64,000 nt of DNA from positions 31,025 through 95,024 of the forward strand of contig JACERV010000020.1 of NCBI GenBank assembly GCA_013911065.1, read 5' to 3'. Position numbers and translations under genes: made by a program. Numbering within the stretch: position 1 is the stretch's first letter; every line of letters starts with the position of its first letter. Below, piece after piece: positions 35,401 to 43,011 of this stretch. Source of the DNA: Ruminococcus sp. (lineage in GTDB: Bacteria > Bacillota > Clostridia > Lachnospirales > Lachnospiraceae). The notes under the pieces were generated by a model that worked only from the letters and a program-made list of their open reading frames with translations, made no database searches and was not told the DNA's origin.

Positions 35401-37445
35401 GCCTGCTGAAACCGGTCATGTGAAAATTGAAAACAAATATTTTCCATCTGAAGCCCATCTCCCTGAACAGGGTAGATTACTTCAAGAAATATGGCCCGTC
35501 CCAAAATCTCAGATATTTTCTTTGCTTTTTTCCCGGAAAGTTTTGCAAGAAGATCTACAGAAAAACTGCGGCCATTGCACGCACCAAATGAAAGCAGTTC
35601 AATGGCTTCCTCCGAAAACTGATCCATATTCCGTATAATAAAGTCAACTACATTATCTTCAGCAGGACAAGCGTTTATATGTTCTTTTTCCCACACCCAG
35701 ACCCGTTTTGACCTGCTGAACCGGATCAGTCCATTCATATGGCAGATCATCAGAAACTGTTTCATATAAAATGGATTTCCCAGTGTTTTATTATATACAA
35801 TCCGGGCCAGCCCGGTTACACTTTCAAGGCTGCTGTGCAATGTCTCTGCCAGCATTTTGGCCACAGCTTCCTGATTAATTCCAAACAACGTGATACAGTG
35901 AACATTTGCTTCTTGATTCACCAGCTTGCTCAGACTGAGAGTTACCGGATGGTTACTGTCCACTTCATTGTCACGGTAACAGCATATAAGCATCAGACCT
36001 CTGATGTTTTCATTTTGTATGCTTTCTTCCAGAATGTCCATTCCTCCCGAACTGACGAGCTGGATATCATCTAAAAAGATAACAAGCGGGTGCTCCGGTG
36101 ATGCCACTGCTGCAAGCAATCTATGTATTGCCGCCTTGAATCTGGTCCCCGTCTCAAGAAAGGATAACTCCGGCCGCGGCTGCTCCTTTCCGATTAACAA
36201 TGCCAGACGCTCAACCTTATCCGTAAACAGGAAAGCATCTTCTCCAAGTGCATCAGAAATACGCCCCTTCCACTCTGTAATCCGCTCCTCGCTTTCAGAA
36301 AGGATGAAGTCACAAAAATTCCTAACTATCTGAAAAAGCACGTGGTGCGGCATATTTCTTTGGTACTGCTCATACTTCCCGCTGAGCAGAGTCCCCCCTG
36401 ACTGAACAATGGACTTTTGAAACTCCCCGACTAAAGAAGTTTTCCCGACTCCCGAATGACCGCTGATAAAAACAGCACACCTGCTGTTCTGTGAAATGCT
36501 GCCGTAGGCTTCTTTTAAAGTTTCAAGCTCCCGCTCACGGCCATAAAGCTTATGAGGTATTTCAATACGGTCGGAATAATCACCAACTCCCAGCTCAAAG
36601 CCCGGGATTTCCCCATATATGTTATATGTGGTCATACACTGCCCCAGGTCAAACAAAATCCCTTCTGTGCTCCTGTATCTGTCTTCGGGCATCTTTGCCA
36701 TAAGCTTAGCAATCATTTTAGATATTGTCTCCGGCACTTTAGGATTAACTTCCCTTGCGGAAACAGGCACTCTGGCTACATGATCATAGATAAGTTCTGC
36801 CGGACTTTCTGATTTAAAAGGACGGATACCACAAAGCATTTCAAAAAATGTAACTCCCAGCGAATAAAAATCGGTCCGAAAATCAATGGCGCGGTTCATC
36901 CTGCCAGTCTGCTCCGGAGAAATATAGTAAAGTGTACCTTCCGAAGCTGCTACATCTATCATCAATGGCTTTTCAAAAGAAAATTCAGCCGAAAGCCCAA
37001 AATCCATAATTGTCACTCTGCCGGTCTGATCATCATAAAGGATATTGAAAGGATTCAAATCCTTGTGGATGATTCCCGCTCTATGGATGTCCGAAAGCCC
37101 CTTCACAATATCCCGGGCCAACAAAAGAAACTCCCTGATAGTTATTTCATGGGTTTTTATATATTGAGACAGGGCAATCCCTCTTATATATTTTGAAGCT
37201 AAAAAGAAATCTTCATCTATTTTTATAAAATCAACAATTTGAGGCACAAAGTTGCTTTTCAGTTTAGATAAAAGAACATATTCATTTTTGAGCCTTGCCA
37301 ATCCCTTCGAATTCAAGGCTTTATCACTCATCGTTTTTAAAATTACAATATCCCCCGTCTGGGAATCCACAGCCTTGTATATTACACTGCTTCTTGATGA
37401 GCACAGGCACTCCTGTATTTTGTACTGTCCCGAACTGTCTCCCAT
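32406..37445 (-). CDS. Giant Ser/Thr kinase - AAA ATPase - TPR-like - GAF - GGDEF signalling protein
   Basis: About 1679 residues. A Hanks-type kinase spans about 10-275: lysine in IVILKTMSD, catalytic loop HKDLNPFNIL, MDFGLSAEF and SPEQTGRMN. An AAA_16 ATPase follows at about 300-600 (Walker A GHSGVGKTSL, Walker B LVIFLDDIQLV), then a long helical TPR-like region (650-1290), GAF (about 1330-1480), a coiled coil and a C-terminal GGDEF. The GGDEF domain has the intact active site SRLGGDEF and, five residues before it, RGCD, a c-di-GMP inhibitory I-site. It should therefore make cyclic di-GMP in response to signals processed by the rest. The related architecture I know ends in a histidine kinase; here a cyclase replaces it. 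I chose the ATG at 37445; no membrane segment is seen. Confidence 0.88.
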   Translation of the reverse strand: MGDSSGQYKIQECLCSSRSSVIYKAVDSQTGDIVILKTMSDKALNSKGLARLKNEYVLLSKLKSNFVPQIVDFIKIDEDFFLASKYIRGIALSQYIKTHEITIREFLLLARDIVKGLSDIHRAGIIHKDLNPFNILYDDQTGRVTIMDFGLSAEFSFEKPLMIDVAASEGTLYYISPEQTGRMNRAIDFRTDFYSLGVTFFEMLCGIRPFKSESPAELIYDHVARVPVSAREVNPKVPETISKMIAKLMAKMPEDRYRSTEGILFDLGQCMTTYNIYGEIPGFELGVGDYSDRIEIPHKLYGRERELETLKEAYGSISQNSRCAVFISGHSGVGKTSLVGEFQKSIVQSGGTLLSGKYEQYQRNMPHHVLFQIVRNFCDFILSESEERITEWKGRISDALGEDAFLFTDKVERLALLIGKEQPRPELSFLETGTRFKAAIHRLLAAVASPEHPLVIFLDDIQLVSSGGMDILEESIQNENIRGLMLICCYRDNEVDSNHPVTLSLSKLVNQEANVHCITLFGINQEAVAKMLAETLHSSLESVTGLARIVYNKTLGNPFYMKQFLMICHMNGLIRFSRSKRVWVWEKEHINACPAEDNVVDFIIRNMDQFSEEAIELLSFGACNGRSFSVDLLAKLSGKKAKKISEILGRAIFLEVIYPVQGDGLQMENICFQFSHDRFQQAFYTILSERNRSRIHYMLAKYYSESESGDSGASEKRFLVANHYSKAFGMIDSPMEKKHIAQILLKAARAACLLSTYEIALGYLEQIIGHLDDMESAGDDFGFSVYASYHLVLSSLSKYEDADRVYPLLEKLAASPIDLTDNCCLQAVGLSNRGEYGRAFMLGVELLEKLGISFPKETLYETIMSEVETYYTEYEKMNFLRKVDKIEAVDKKESAISKILNRISAGGFFRNPLYSAWAIVTSARRSLIYGYTPEGVMLYANLTLVLVPFKNDYKLSYAIADKARRLAEKAGYKNELFRVYHVFSLFNGHWFQDVKKNISYSRESWRGNDSVGDFEFACYSYFTTQQAVLETCQTVRELAGETESALAYAVKTGNLHAVESYTSYAQLYKALKGMTKAYGSFEDDSFSEENHLESIRMDQMAQCCYYILRALSAAIYLDYNTVYDLTVKAISLMPYITGFYLTAIHNFLHSLAICKRLEYHDCGREEQISLRAMLEANQEWFGERAADAPVNFLHLYSAIKAEMAALDGRGDKLASLYERAIREAETSNRPYHYAMLCELAARRFLKLDAPKTAANFLREAYSAYLSWEADGKTEQLWKDSSGLLSVNYTSKKGFYRSPGTAYVSGTSRAVNRTTIDFNALITTSQAISGEIELEAILDKLMNILQEISGAQYIYYLTKNGKDGYVIRAEGSSEYKEESSVNVPAANSGCVSLGIFYYVDRTKETIVLNNALTSDIFMSDEHILAYGSKSILCMPIVHRGDLKGILYLENRLIEGVFDEKRLEALKVIGSQLAISLENAYLYSNLQFLVDDRTKELREEIKIRQGAEERLAHMANHDTLTGLPNRRMFQNHLEFSIKAANYEKGVIAVLFVDLDGFKSINDLYGHDAGDIVLIFTARRLVNTVRGCDMVSRLGGDEFVLVIENAESREQVEALCGQLIDSVKKPIKIDEAGTVVSVTSSIGISISGSDGNTAEELINNSDKAMYAAKNNGKNQYAFYSEL

Positions 37446-37543
37446 TCTCCCACCCCTTTTCCAAAATGTAGGATCACCTGATGGCGTCTTCTTTCTACAG
37501 AAGTTTTTACGCAATAGAAAACACAATTTTCCTATTAATAGAA

Positions 37544-37584
37544 AACGCAGGGCAGCCCACTCACATTGGGAACTGCCCTGCGTT
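37544..37584 (-). terminator. Ferritin gene terminator
   Basis: A 12-bp stem AACGCAGGGCAG / CTGCCCTGCGTT with an inner CCCA/TGGG pairing. On the minus strand it is followed by TTCTATT. It lies between the ferritin stop and the start of the giant kinase gene. Confidence 0.85.
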
Positions 37585-37597
37585 AAGATATATCCGC

Positions 37598-38107
37598 TTA
37601 TAAAACAAGTGAAGGTGCTGCATAAACTCTTGTCTTCAGTTCAGCATCCAGCATATAAAGTCCTTTTGCCTCGCTCCCGAATAACTCCATCTTCGTAATT
37701 AAATCAGTAGAATTTTTCTCTTCTTCTCCTTGTTCCTTTACGAACCAGTCCAAAAACTGTACTGTACGGAAATCATTTACGGATTGCGCCGCGCCATAGA
37801 TGTTATGGATGAGTGATGTTACATACTCTTCATGTACCAGGGCTGCTTTCAGCGGATCTATCAGTTCTTCATAAACCTGATCCGGTTTGCCTATAGCCTC
37901 CAGAACAACATCCTGGTTATTGTTGTGCAGATACTGATATATCAGCATAGCGTGATCCTGCTCTTCTTTCGCCTGAACTTCAAACCAATTAGCAAAACCA
38001 TCCAGCCCTTTTGAGGTGTAGAAATTTGCCACATCCAGGTACAGGTAAGCGGAATATAATTCCTTGTTAATCTGTTGGTTTAATAAATCTAATACTTTTT
38101 TATCCAT
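37598..38107 (-). CDS. ftnA: Ferritin (FtnA-type)
   Basis: A 169-residue four-helix iron-storage protein of normal length. Ferroxidase-centre residues are visible at E16 (NKELYSAYLYLD), E49 and H52 (AKEEQDHAM), with a later EEYVTSLIHNIY and KEQGEEEKNS. It forms a 24-mer that oxidises and stores iron. The start follows a GAAGGAGGG site. The promoter is probably TTGCCA-N16-TATAAT at 38197-38170. No clear Fur box is seen. Confidence 0.95.
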   Translation of the reverse strand: MDKKVLDLLNQQINKELYSAYLYLDVANFYTSKGLDGFANWFEVQAKEEQDHAMLIYQYLHNNNQDVVLEAIGKPDQVYEELIDPLKAALVHEEYVTSLIHNIYGAAQSVNDFRTVQFLDWFVKEQGEEEKNSTDLITKMELFGSEAKGLYMLDAELKTRVYAAPSLVL

Positions 38108-38490
38108 AAATATCCCTCCTTCAAATAAATTTCTGCGATACAGATGCCCGTTAGTATCTTCTAGCTTTAATTATAACACTTCAAAATTGGATGGCAATGT
38201 TTTGTAAGCCTGGCATACAACAGTACCGTATTCTCCTAATATTTCCAGTAGTTATATTATATCATCACAACTACCTTTCTGCAATATCCAAATATAAAAA
38301 TAGTAATTATTACTACAATAACACAATGGTAAATTCAGGTAATAAATGAGCATATTCAGAGTCATTTTCGTTTTAAAATCCAAATTCCATACATGAAAAC
38401 TTCAATTAACTACATGAGTATGCCAAGCCGCCAGTTTTAAATTATACTTTCCACGGGAAGTAAATCATATCCAAATCAGGAGGAGATACC
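38108..38490. other. Intergenic region between ferritin and Rrf2 regulator genes
   Basis: A 383-base AT-rich region without a gene. On the minus strand TTGCCA (38197-38192), 16-base spacer and TATAAT (38175-38170) form the likely ferritin promoter. On the plus strand a TATACT near 38444 and the AGGAGGAG Shine-Dalgarno before 38491 serve the Rrf2 gene. Nothing else was recognised. Confidence 0.5.
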
Positions 38491-38937
38491 ATGCGATTTC
38501 AGATTACAACAGACTATGCGGTTCGAATGCTCTTGTTTATGGCACAGCAGGAAGGTCAGGTGTCAACGGCTGAAGTAGCGGCAAAGGAATTGGGCATAAC
38601 CTACAGCTATTTCAATAAAGTTGCATACAAAATCAGAATGGCGGGTTTCCTAGAGTCCATCCAGGGCCCAGGCGGAGGATACCGCATCTCGAAAAATGCG
38701 GCGGATATCACCCTGTACGATATCGTTACAGTGATGGAGGGCGACATCCGCATCAACCGATGCCTTGAGGAAGACGGCTTTTGCAGCAGAAACGCCACGC
38801 AGATATGCCCGGTCCATAAGACACTTGAAGCGCTTCAAAATCAAATGATTGATACGTTGAAGAGCGTGAGAATCAGTGATTTATGTGATGAAAAGCAGCC
38901 CGGTCCCATCGGGGAAACGATGGGTTCCACAGTATAG
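38491..38937 (+). CDS. Rrf2-family regulator with three cysteines
   Basis: A 148-residue winged-helix regulator (MRFQITTDYAVRMLLFMA, YFNKVAYKIRMAGFL, GPGGGYRI). Cysteines at positions 91, 98 and 106 (CLEEDGFC, ICPVHK) lie where IscR and NsrR bind an Fe-S cluster, so it probably senses iron-sulfur status, redox or nitric oxide. This contrasts with the cysteine-free Rrf2 protein at 17172. It precedes the small surface-protein gene by 73 bases on the same strand, and both are richer in G+C than the flanking spacers. The regulon is unknown. Confidence 0.85.
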   Translation: MRFQITTDYAVRMLLFMAQQEGQVSTAEVAAKELGITYSYFNKVAYKIRMAGFLESIQGPGGGYRISKNAADITLYDIVTVMEGDIRINRCLEEDGFCSRNATQICPVHKTLEALQNQMIDTLKSVRISDLCDEKQPGPIGETMGSTV

Positions 38938-39010
38938 AGCTGTATTTGAAGCATATTTTCAAAATGCAATTAAGCCAATGAGACTTAATATTAAATAGGG
39001 AGGAAAGTAT

Positions 39011-39736
39011 ATGTGTAAAAAGGCACGTCGTAAAAGCAGCAAATTCATGAGCCTGCTTTTAGCCGTAGTTTTGATCTGCGGAATGTTGCAAGTGCAAGTA
39101 TTGGCAGCGGAAACCGAATCTGTTCCCGTTACCATGATGAAAGAAACCGAAACCAACAATCAAACCGATGTTGGTGAAGCCGAAAATGAGGGCTGTATTG
39201 TAGCCTTCGACCCGGACGACGGCAAGACGGGATATAGCGACTTCTTCAAAGTGACAGTCCCTACCGGGAGTAAAGTCACTGAAAAACCGGAGGATCCTCA
39301 GAGGGACGGATATTTCTTCAAGGGCTGGTACGCTTTTGAGGATGGGGACGGCAATCCGGTATTCTGGAACTTTGAAACCGACACCGTGCAGGACAACACA
39401 ACTTTGTGGGCCGCCTGGGAGAAAGAAAACGATGGCGGAGATATTAATATCAGCGGTGGAAACGGCAATGGCGAAAACAGCGGCGGTGGAAACGGCAATG
39501 GTGAAAACAGCGGCAGTGGAAACGGCAATGGTGAAAACAGCGGCAGTGGAAGCCGCAATAATTACGTTAAAATTGAGGATGAAAAAATCCCGGCTGGATT
39601 CCTAGATCTGAATGATATACCGAAAACCAATGATAGCGCTTCCAGACATCTGCTTTTGTGGCTGCTCTGTGGTATATCGGTTTCAGGTATGATTACACTG
39701 ACTTTATTGCGCAAGAAAAAATGGGTAAAGAGTTAA
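39011..39736 (+). CDS. Small cell-wall-anchored protein with InlB-type repeat
   Basis: A 241-residue surface protein. The signal peptide spans about 1-36 (MSLLLAVVLICGMLQVQVLA core). One Listeria-Bacteroides (InlB B-type) repeat follows at about 60-140 (IVAFDPDDGKTGYSDFFKV, RDGYFFKGWYAFEDGDG, NTTLWAAWEKE). Then come three Gly/Asn-rich decapeptide repeats of the form GGNGNGENSG, a variant sorting signal IPKTND, a hydrophobic stretch and a KKKW tail. It is most likely linked to peptidoglycan by a sortase; no sortase gene lies here. Such repeats are often found in adhesins. It is monocistronic or transcribed with the Rrf2 gene. Confidence 0.85.
   Translation: MCKKARRKSSKFMSLLLAVVLICGMLQVQVLAAETESVPVTMMKETETNNQTDVGEAENEGCIVAFDPDDGKTGYSDFFKVTVPTGSKVTEKPEDPQRDGYFFKGWYAFEDGDGNPVFWNFETDTVQDNTTLWAAWEKENDGGDINISGGNGNGENSGGGNGNGENSGSGNGNGENSGSGSRNNYVKIEDEKIPAGFLDLNDIPKTNDSASRHLLLWLLCGISVSGMITLTLLRKKKWVKS
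39452..39541 (+). repeat. Three 30-base coding tandem repeats
   Basis: Units of 30 bases begin at 39452, 39482 and 39512, each with the core GGAAACGGCAATGG and ending GAAAACAGC, plus a partial fourth. They encode GGNGNGENSG-type decapeptides in the wall-spanning stretch of the surface protein. Such in-frame repeats change copy number easily. Confidence 0.85.
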
Positions 39737-39829
39737 TTTAATAATAAGAATTCTGGCAAATCCATTTAGCAAAACTGGGAGACAATATAGCTTTTCATAT
39801 TCACTCCATAGGATACGAAGCTGGATTTA

Positions 39830-39865
39830 GAACACCCTGCTTGTGAGCAAACAAGCAGGGTGTTC
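39830..39865. terminator. Strong stem-loop between surface-protein and oxidoreductase genes
   Basis: A perfect 15-bp stem GAACACCCTGCTTGT / ACAAGCAGGGTGTTC with a 6-base loop. On the plus strand it is followed by TTGTTC and could end the surface-protein transcript. On the minus strand it lies where the expression-platform terminator of the FMN riboswitch relic (39872-39940) would be. Confidence 0.7.
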
Positions 39866-39871
39866 TTGTTC

Positions 39872-39940
39872 ATACCTTCTCCCATCCAGACTTTACTTGT
39901 CTGTGCCGGGATTCTCGTCCAGTGCACAGGCTTTCAGTGC
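39872..39940 (-). ncRNA. Relic of an FMN riboswitch (3' half only)
   Basis: Read on the minus strand, the region contains GGACGAGAATCCCGGC, then AAAGTCTGGATGGGAGAAG, the conserved 3' end of the RFN (FMN) element. The 5' half (GGGGCAGGG...GGCGGT and the central stems) is not found upstream; the oxidoreductase coding region is there instead. Downstream on the same strand lies a terminator hairpin and then no riboflavin gene, only a short frame MKSYIVSQFC. It is thus an orphan, probably non-functional fragment of a former ribU-type leader. Confidence 0.7.
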
Positions 39941-39976
39941 CATATCATCAATGAAAATGGCCTTGCCATTTACTGA

Positions 39977-41188
39977 TTACTGGTTTTCATACTTAGCCAG
40001 GAGCTCATCAATATATACGATTTCCCCGGTTAAAGCAGATTCCTCCGCAGCTATTCCAACAACAACTGACCAGAATCCCTCCTCAATTGTTGCGGTATCT
40101 GTCTCTTTTCCCTCAATATTATCTATAAAATATCTATGCTCGAAGTATGTTCCGCCAGTATGCCCGCTTGACTGAATTATTTTAGGGTAACATGGTGTAG
40201 AGATAACACTCGGTCTGTGCGCTGCACACATCATTTCAAAATGAGTCTGACTGCCTTCTTCAGGTAAATAATTCTCATTTTCATACGCACGGATTCGTCC
40301 TTCGTCTCCGCAAATGGTAATCTCTTCATAAAACATAGGTGCAAACATACACAGATTGAAACTACATTTCACACCATTTTCATAGACAACCGTTACAATT
40401 GCATTATCTAAAATATCTGATTTCTTTCCTTTATACTCAAAATCCACAAAATTAACATTCTGGCCGCCTACAGCATAGACATACTTGGGTTTTGACTGGG
40501 CAAAAAGATTAAATAAATCAAAGTAGTGGCAGCATTTTTCTACCAGCGTTCCCCCAGAATATTCAGAAAATTTATTCCACTGGTCAACTTTGTCAAGAAA
40601 CGGAACTCTGTGTTCAACAATTGATATTGTCTTAATGTCACCTAATGCCTTATTATCCAGTGCCTCTTTCCTCGCTTCAGTATAAATGGCTTTATAGCGA
40701 TATTGTAATCCCACCTGGAATGTAGCTTTATAGCTCTCAGCTATTTTCTTCATCTCATAAGCATCTTCTAATGTTGTAACCATGGGTTTTTCCATTAAAA
40801 TATGTTTACCTGACTTAACAGCTTCTCTTACAATCTCGATATGTGCATAGTTAGGTGTACATATAATCAATCCGTCAACTTCCGGGTCATTACACGCTGA
40901 AGTCAAGTCATCATAAACCTTCAAGTCAATATCCGGATATAATTCACCAAACATCTTTTGAGCCTGATTTATACTATGCTGGCTCCTGTCATAAATCCCA
41001 TGAATGGATCCTCTTCCTTCCAGCATCGTCACTCTCATATGCTCCTGGGCAATCATTCCTGAACCTATCACGTTAAATTTATACTTCGCCGGCTCTCTCT
41101 TGTATAAGTACAAATCTTCTTCTGGCAAATACTTCACATTTAAAAAGTTACTGAAAATAACATTGTTGATTTCTTTACCTTTATTCAT
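39977..41188 (-). CDS. Gfo/Idh/MocA-family sugar oxidoreductase
   Basis: About 403 residues. The Rossmann loop is NVIGSGMIAQEHM near residue 40, with the family EKP signature in LMEKPMVT and a C-terminal alpha/beta domain with EYSGGTLVEKCCHYFDL. These enzymes oxidise or reduce sugars, inositols or sugar acids with NAD(P). About 40 residues precede the Rossmann fold, longer than usual. I chose the ATG at 41188 after AAGGAGAG; the frame continues upstream into the permease gene without homology. It is the last gene of the ABC importer operon, so it probably acts on the imported sugar. Confidence 0.85.
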   Translation of the reverse strand: MNKGKEINNVIFSNFLNVKYLPEEDLYLYKREPAKYKFNVIGSGMIAQEHMRVTMLEGRGSIHGIYDRSQHSINQAQKMFGELYPDIDLKVYDDLTSACNDPEVDGLIICTPNYAHIEIVREAVKSGKHILMEKPMVTTLEDAYEMKKIAESYKATFQVGLQYRYKAIYTEARKEALDNKALGDIKTISIVEHRVPFLDKVDQWNKFSEYSGGTLVEKCCHYFDLFNLFAQSKPKYVYAVGGQNVNFVDFEYKGKKSDILDNAIVTVVYENGVKCSFNLCMFAPMFYEEITICGDEGRIRAYENENYLPEEGSQTHFEMMCAAHRPSVISTPCYPKIIQSSGHTGGTYFEHRYFIDNIEGKETDTATIEEGFWSVVVGIAAEESALTGEIVYIDELLAKYENQ

Positions 41189-41217
41189 TCTGTCTCTCCT
41201 TATAGTTTTGAATACGT

Positions 41218-42054
41218 CTATCCTTTCACAGCTCCTGATGTAAGACCAGATACAATCTTCTTCTGGCAGATTAATACTACGATTACAATTGGAACCGTTG
41301 CTACTACAGATGCCGCTGCCATATCTCCCCACGGTACGGTGAATTGCCCGGGAAACATGGAGATTGCCACTGGAACTGTCCTTCTCGCATCCTTTGTCAC
41401 CAGAACTAACGCAAACATGAATTCATTCCATGCCGTAATAAATGCGATAATAGCAGTGGTAAAGATGCCCGGTGCCGTAAGGGGCAGTATAATCCTAAAT
41501 ACAGATTGTACCCGGTTACAGCCATCAATCTGCGCCGCCTCTTCCAAGTCATACGGAAGTGTCTTGATAAAGGCAATCAGCGTCCAAATTGCCATTGGAA
41601 GTGTTGTGATAACACTTGGTATAATCAATCCCAGCCGTGTGTTAATCAAATGTAGGTTTCTAAAAATAATGAACATTGGAGTTACAATTGCAATAATCGG
41701 AAACATATTTGCAACTAAAATGAAATTTTGCATAAATTTCTTAAACTTAAAGTTAATTCTCACGAATGCATATGCTGCCGGAAATCCAACAACAATCGTT
41801 GTAAACATGGCTCCTAATGCAACGATCACACTGTTGAGCAAGTAGGTCTGCAAATGATGATTCACAAATACATTTTCATAAAATTCAAGTGAAAATCTGG
41901 ACGGCCATAACTCGGTAGGCATCAGGCTGACATCTGCCGGGTTTTTGATGGAAGTGATAATCAACCAGTAAAAGGGGAAAATCACCATAATAAGAAACAC
42001 TACCAATCCAATGACACCCAGTATTTTCCGTGGTAAACTCTTCTTATCTGTCAT
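41218..42054 (-). CDS. Sugar ABC permease (MalG type)
   Basis: A 278-residue carbohydrate-importer permease with six membrane segments. The coupling motif is EEAAQIDGCNRVQSVFRIILP, shown here in part as EEAAQIDGCNRVQSVF. It pairs with the MalF-type permease encoded 12 bases upstream and the lipoprotein at 43012. As is common in Firmicutes, no dedicated ATPase gene is in the operon; a shared MsmK-like ATPase elsewhere is expected. Confidence 0.92.
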   Translation of the reverse strand: MTDKKSLPRKILGVIGLVVFLIMVIFPFYWLIITSIKNPADVSLMPTELWPSRFSLEFYENVFVNHHLQTYLLNSVIVALGAMFTTIVVGFPAAYAFVRINFKFKKFMQNFILVANMFPIIAIVTPMFIIFRNLHLINTRLGLIIPSVITTLPMAIWTLIAFIKTLPYDLEEAAQIDGCNRVQSVFRIILPLTAPGIFTTAIIAFITAWNEFMFALVLVTKDARRTVPVAISMFPGQFTVPWGDMAAASVVATVPIVIVVLICQKKIVSGLTSGAVKG

Positions 42055-42066
42055 TTCTTCCCTCCC

Positions 42067-42966
42067 CTAGTCGTCCGTCTTTAAAACTTTAATGTATATA
42101 ATGCTGCAAGCTAAAATCAGGATTGTAATAATGGTGGATAATGCCGAGCCAAGCCCGAAATTCATGTCACCAAACAAGTATTTGTATGCCTGATAAAGCA
42201 GTGTAGCAGTAGAGTTGGCAGGCCCTCCGCCTGTAATACCAAAGATGATATCAAAGATACGGATTGCCCCCATGGTTCTGAACAATAATATGATTAGAAT
42301 AACGCCTTTCAGGTTCGGCAGCGTAATCCGGAAGAATTTGCTGATTCTGCCTGCACCGTCTACCGCTGCTGATTCATAAAGCTCTTTTGGAATTGTCTGC
42401 AAACCGGCAAGTAACATCAGCGCTATATACGGAAACTGTTTCCATGTATCCGCCAGCACTACCACCACCATAGCCCAGGTCCTGTCCGTAAGCCACGCTA
42501 CAGGTGAACTGATAATATTCGCGGTCTGAAACAACTGATTCATTACACCAAGCTGATCGTTGAACATAAAGGAAAACATATATGCAATAATAATTCCCGG
42601 AATGGCCCACGGAATCAGTACTGCCGTTCTGATAATCCCTACAAATCTCTTTGCTCCGTTCATCAGAAGTGCTCCGGCAAATCCGACTATCAACTGAAAT
42701 ACCATGGATAATACCGTAAATACTGCTGTGTTTCTCAAAACTTCTAAAAATGTTTCACTCTTAAACAATGTTATGTAATTTTCGAAGCCTACAAAATGAG
42801 TGTTCAAAGGATCAGTCAAGACCCTGTATTGAAAGCTGTAGGAGACCGTAATCAGAATCGGTACGATACCAATTGCGATCAATAGAATCAATGATGGAGC
42901 AATCAAAGAGTAGCCGATAATATTATCCCGCTTCTCCCTAGACATTTTTTTCATGCCAGTTTTCAT
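42067..42966 (-). CDS. Sugar ABC permease (MalF type)
   Basis: About 299 residues, six membrane segments, coupling motif ELYESAAVDGAGRISKFFRI. It forms the membrane channel with the MalG-type partner. I chose the ATG at 42966 because the GGGGGG purine run lies about 10 bases upstream; two other possible starts within nine codons upstream are too close to it. Confidence 0.92.
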   Translation of the reverse strand: MKTGMKKMSREKRDNIIGYSLIAPSLILLIAIGIVPILITVSYSFQYRVLTDPLNTHFVGFENYITLFKSETFLEVLRNTAVFTVLSMVFQLIVGFAGALLMNGAKRFVGIIRTAVLIPWAIPGIIIAYMFSFMFNDQLGVMNQLFQTANIISSPVAWLTDRTWAMVVVVLADTWKQFPYIALMLLAGLQTIPKELYESAAVDGAGRISKFFRITLPNLKGVILIILLFRTMGAIRIFDIIFGITGGGPANSTATLLYQAYKYLFGDMNFGLGSALSTIITILILACSIIYIKVLKTDD

Positions 42967-43011
42967 TTTGCACATTCCCCCCAAATCCTTCCCTGTGACT
43001 ATTCAGGGTCT

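Noticed and set aside
39452..39553. Regular 30-base repeats that might be a CRISPR array
   Set aside because: There are no spacers; the units are contiguous, in frame and encode Gly/Asn decapeptides of a surface protein.
39743..39829. Short frame MKSYIVSQFC downstream of the riboswitch relic as a gene
   Set aside because: Only ten codons with no conserved match; more likely a decayed start of a lost gene.
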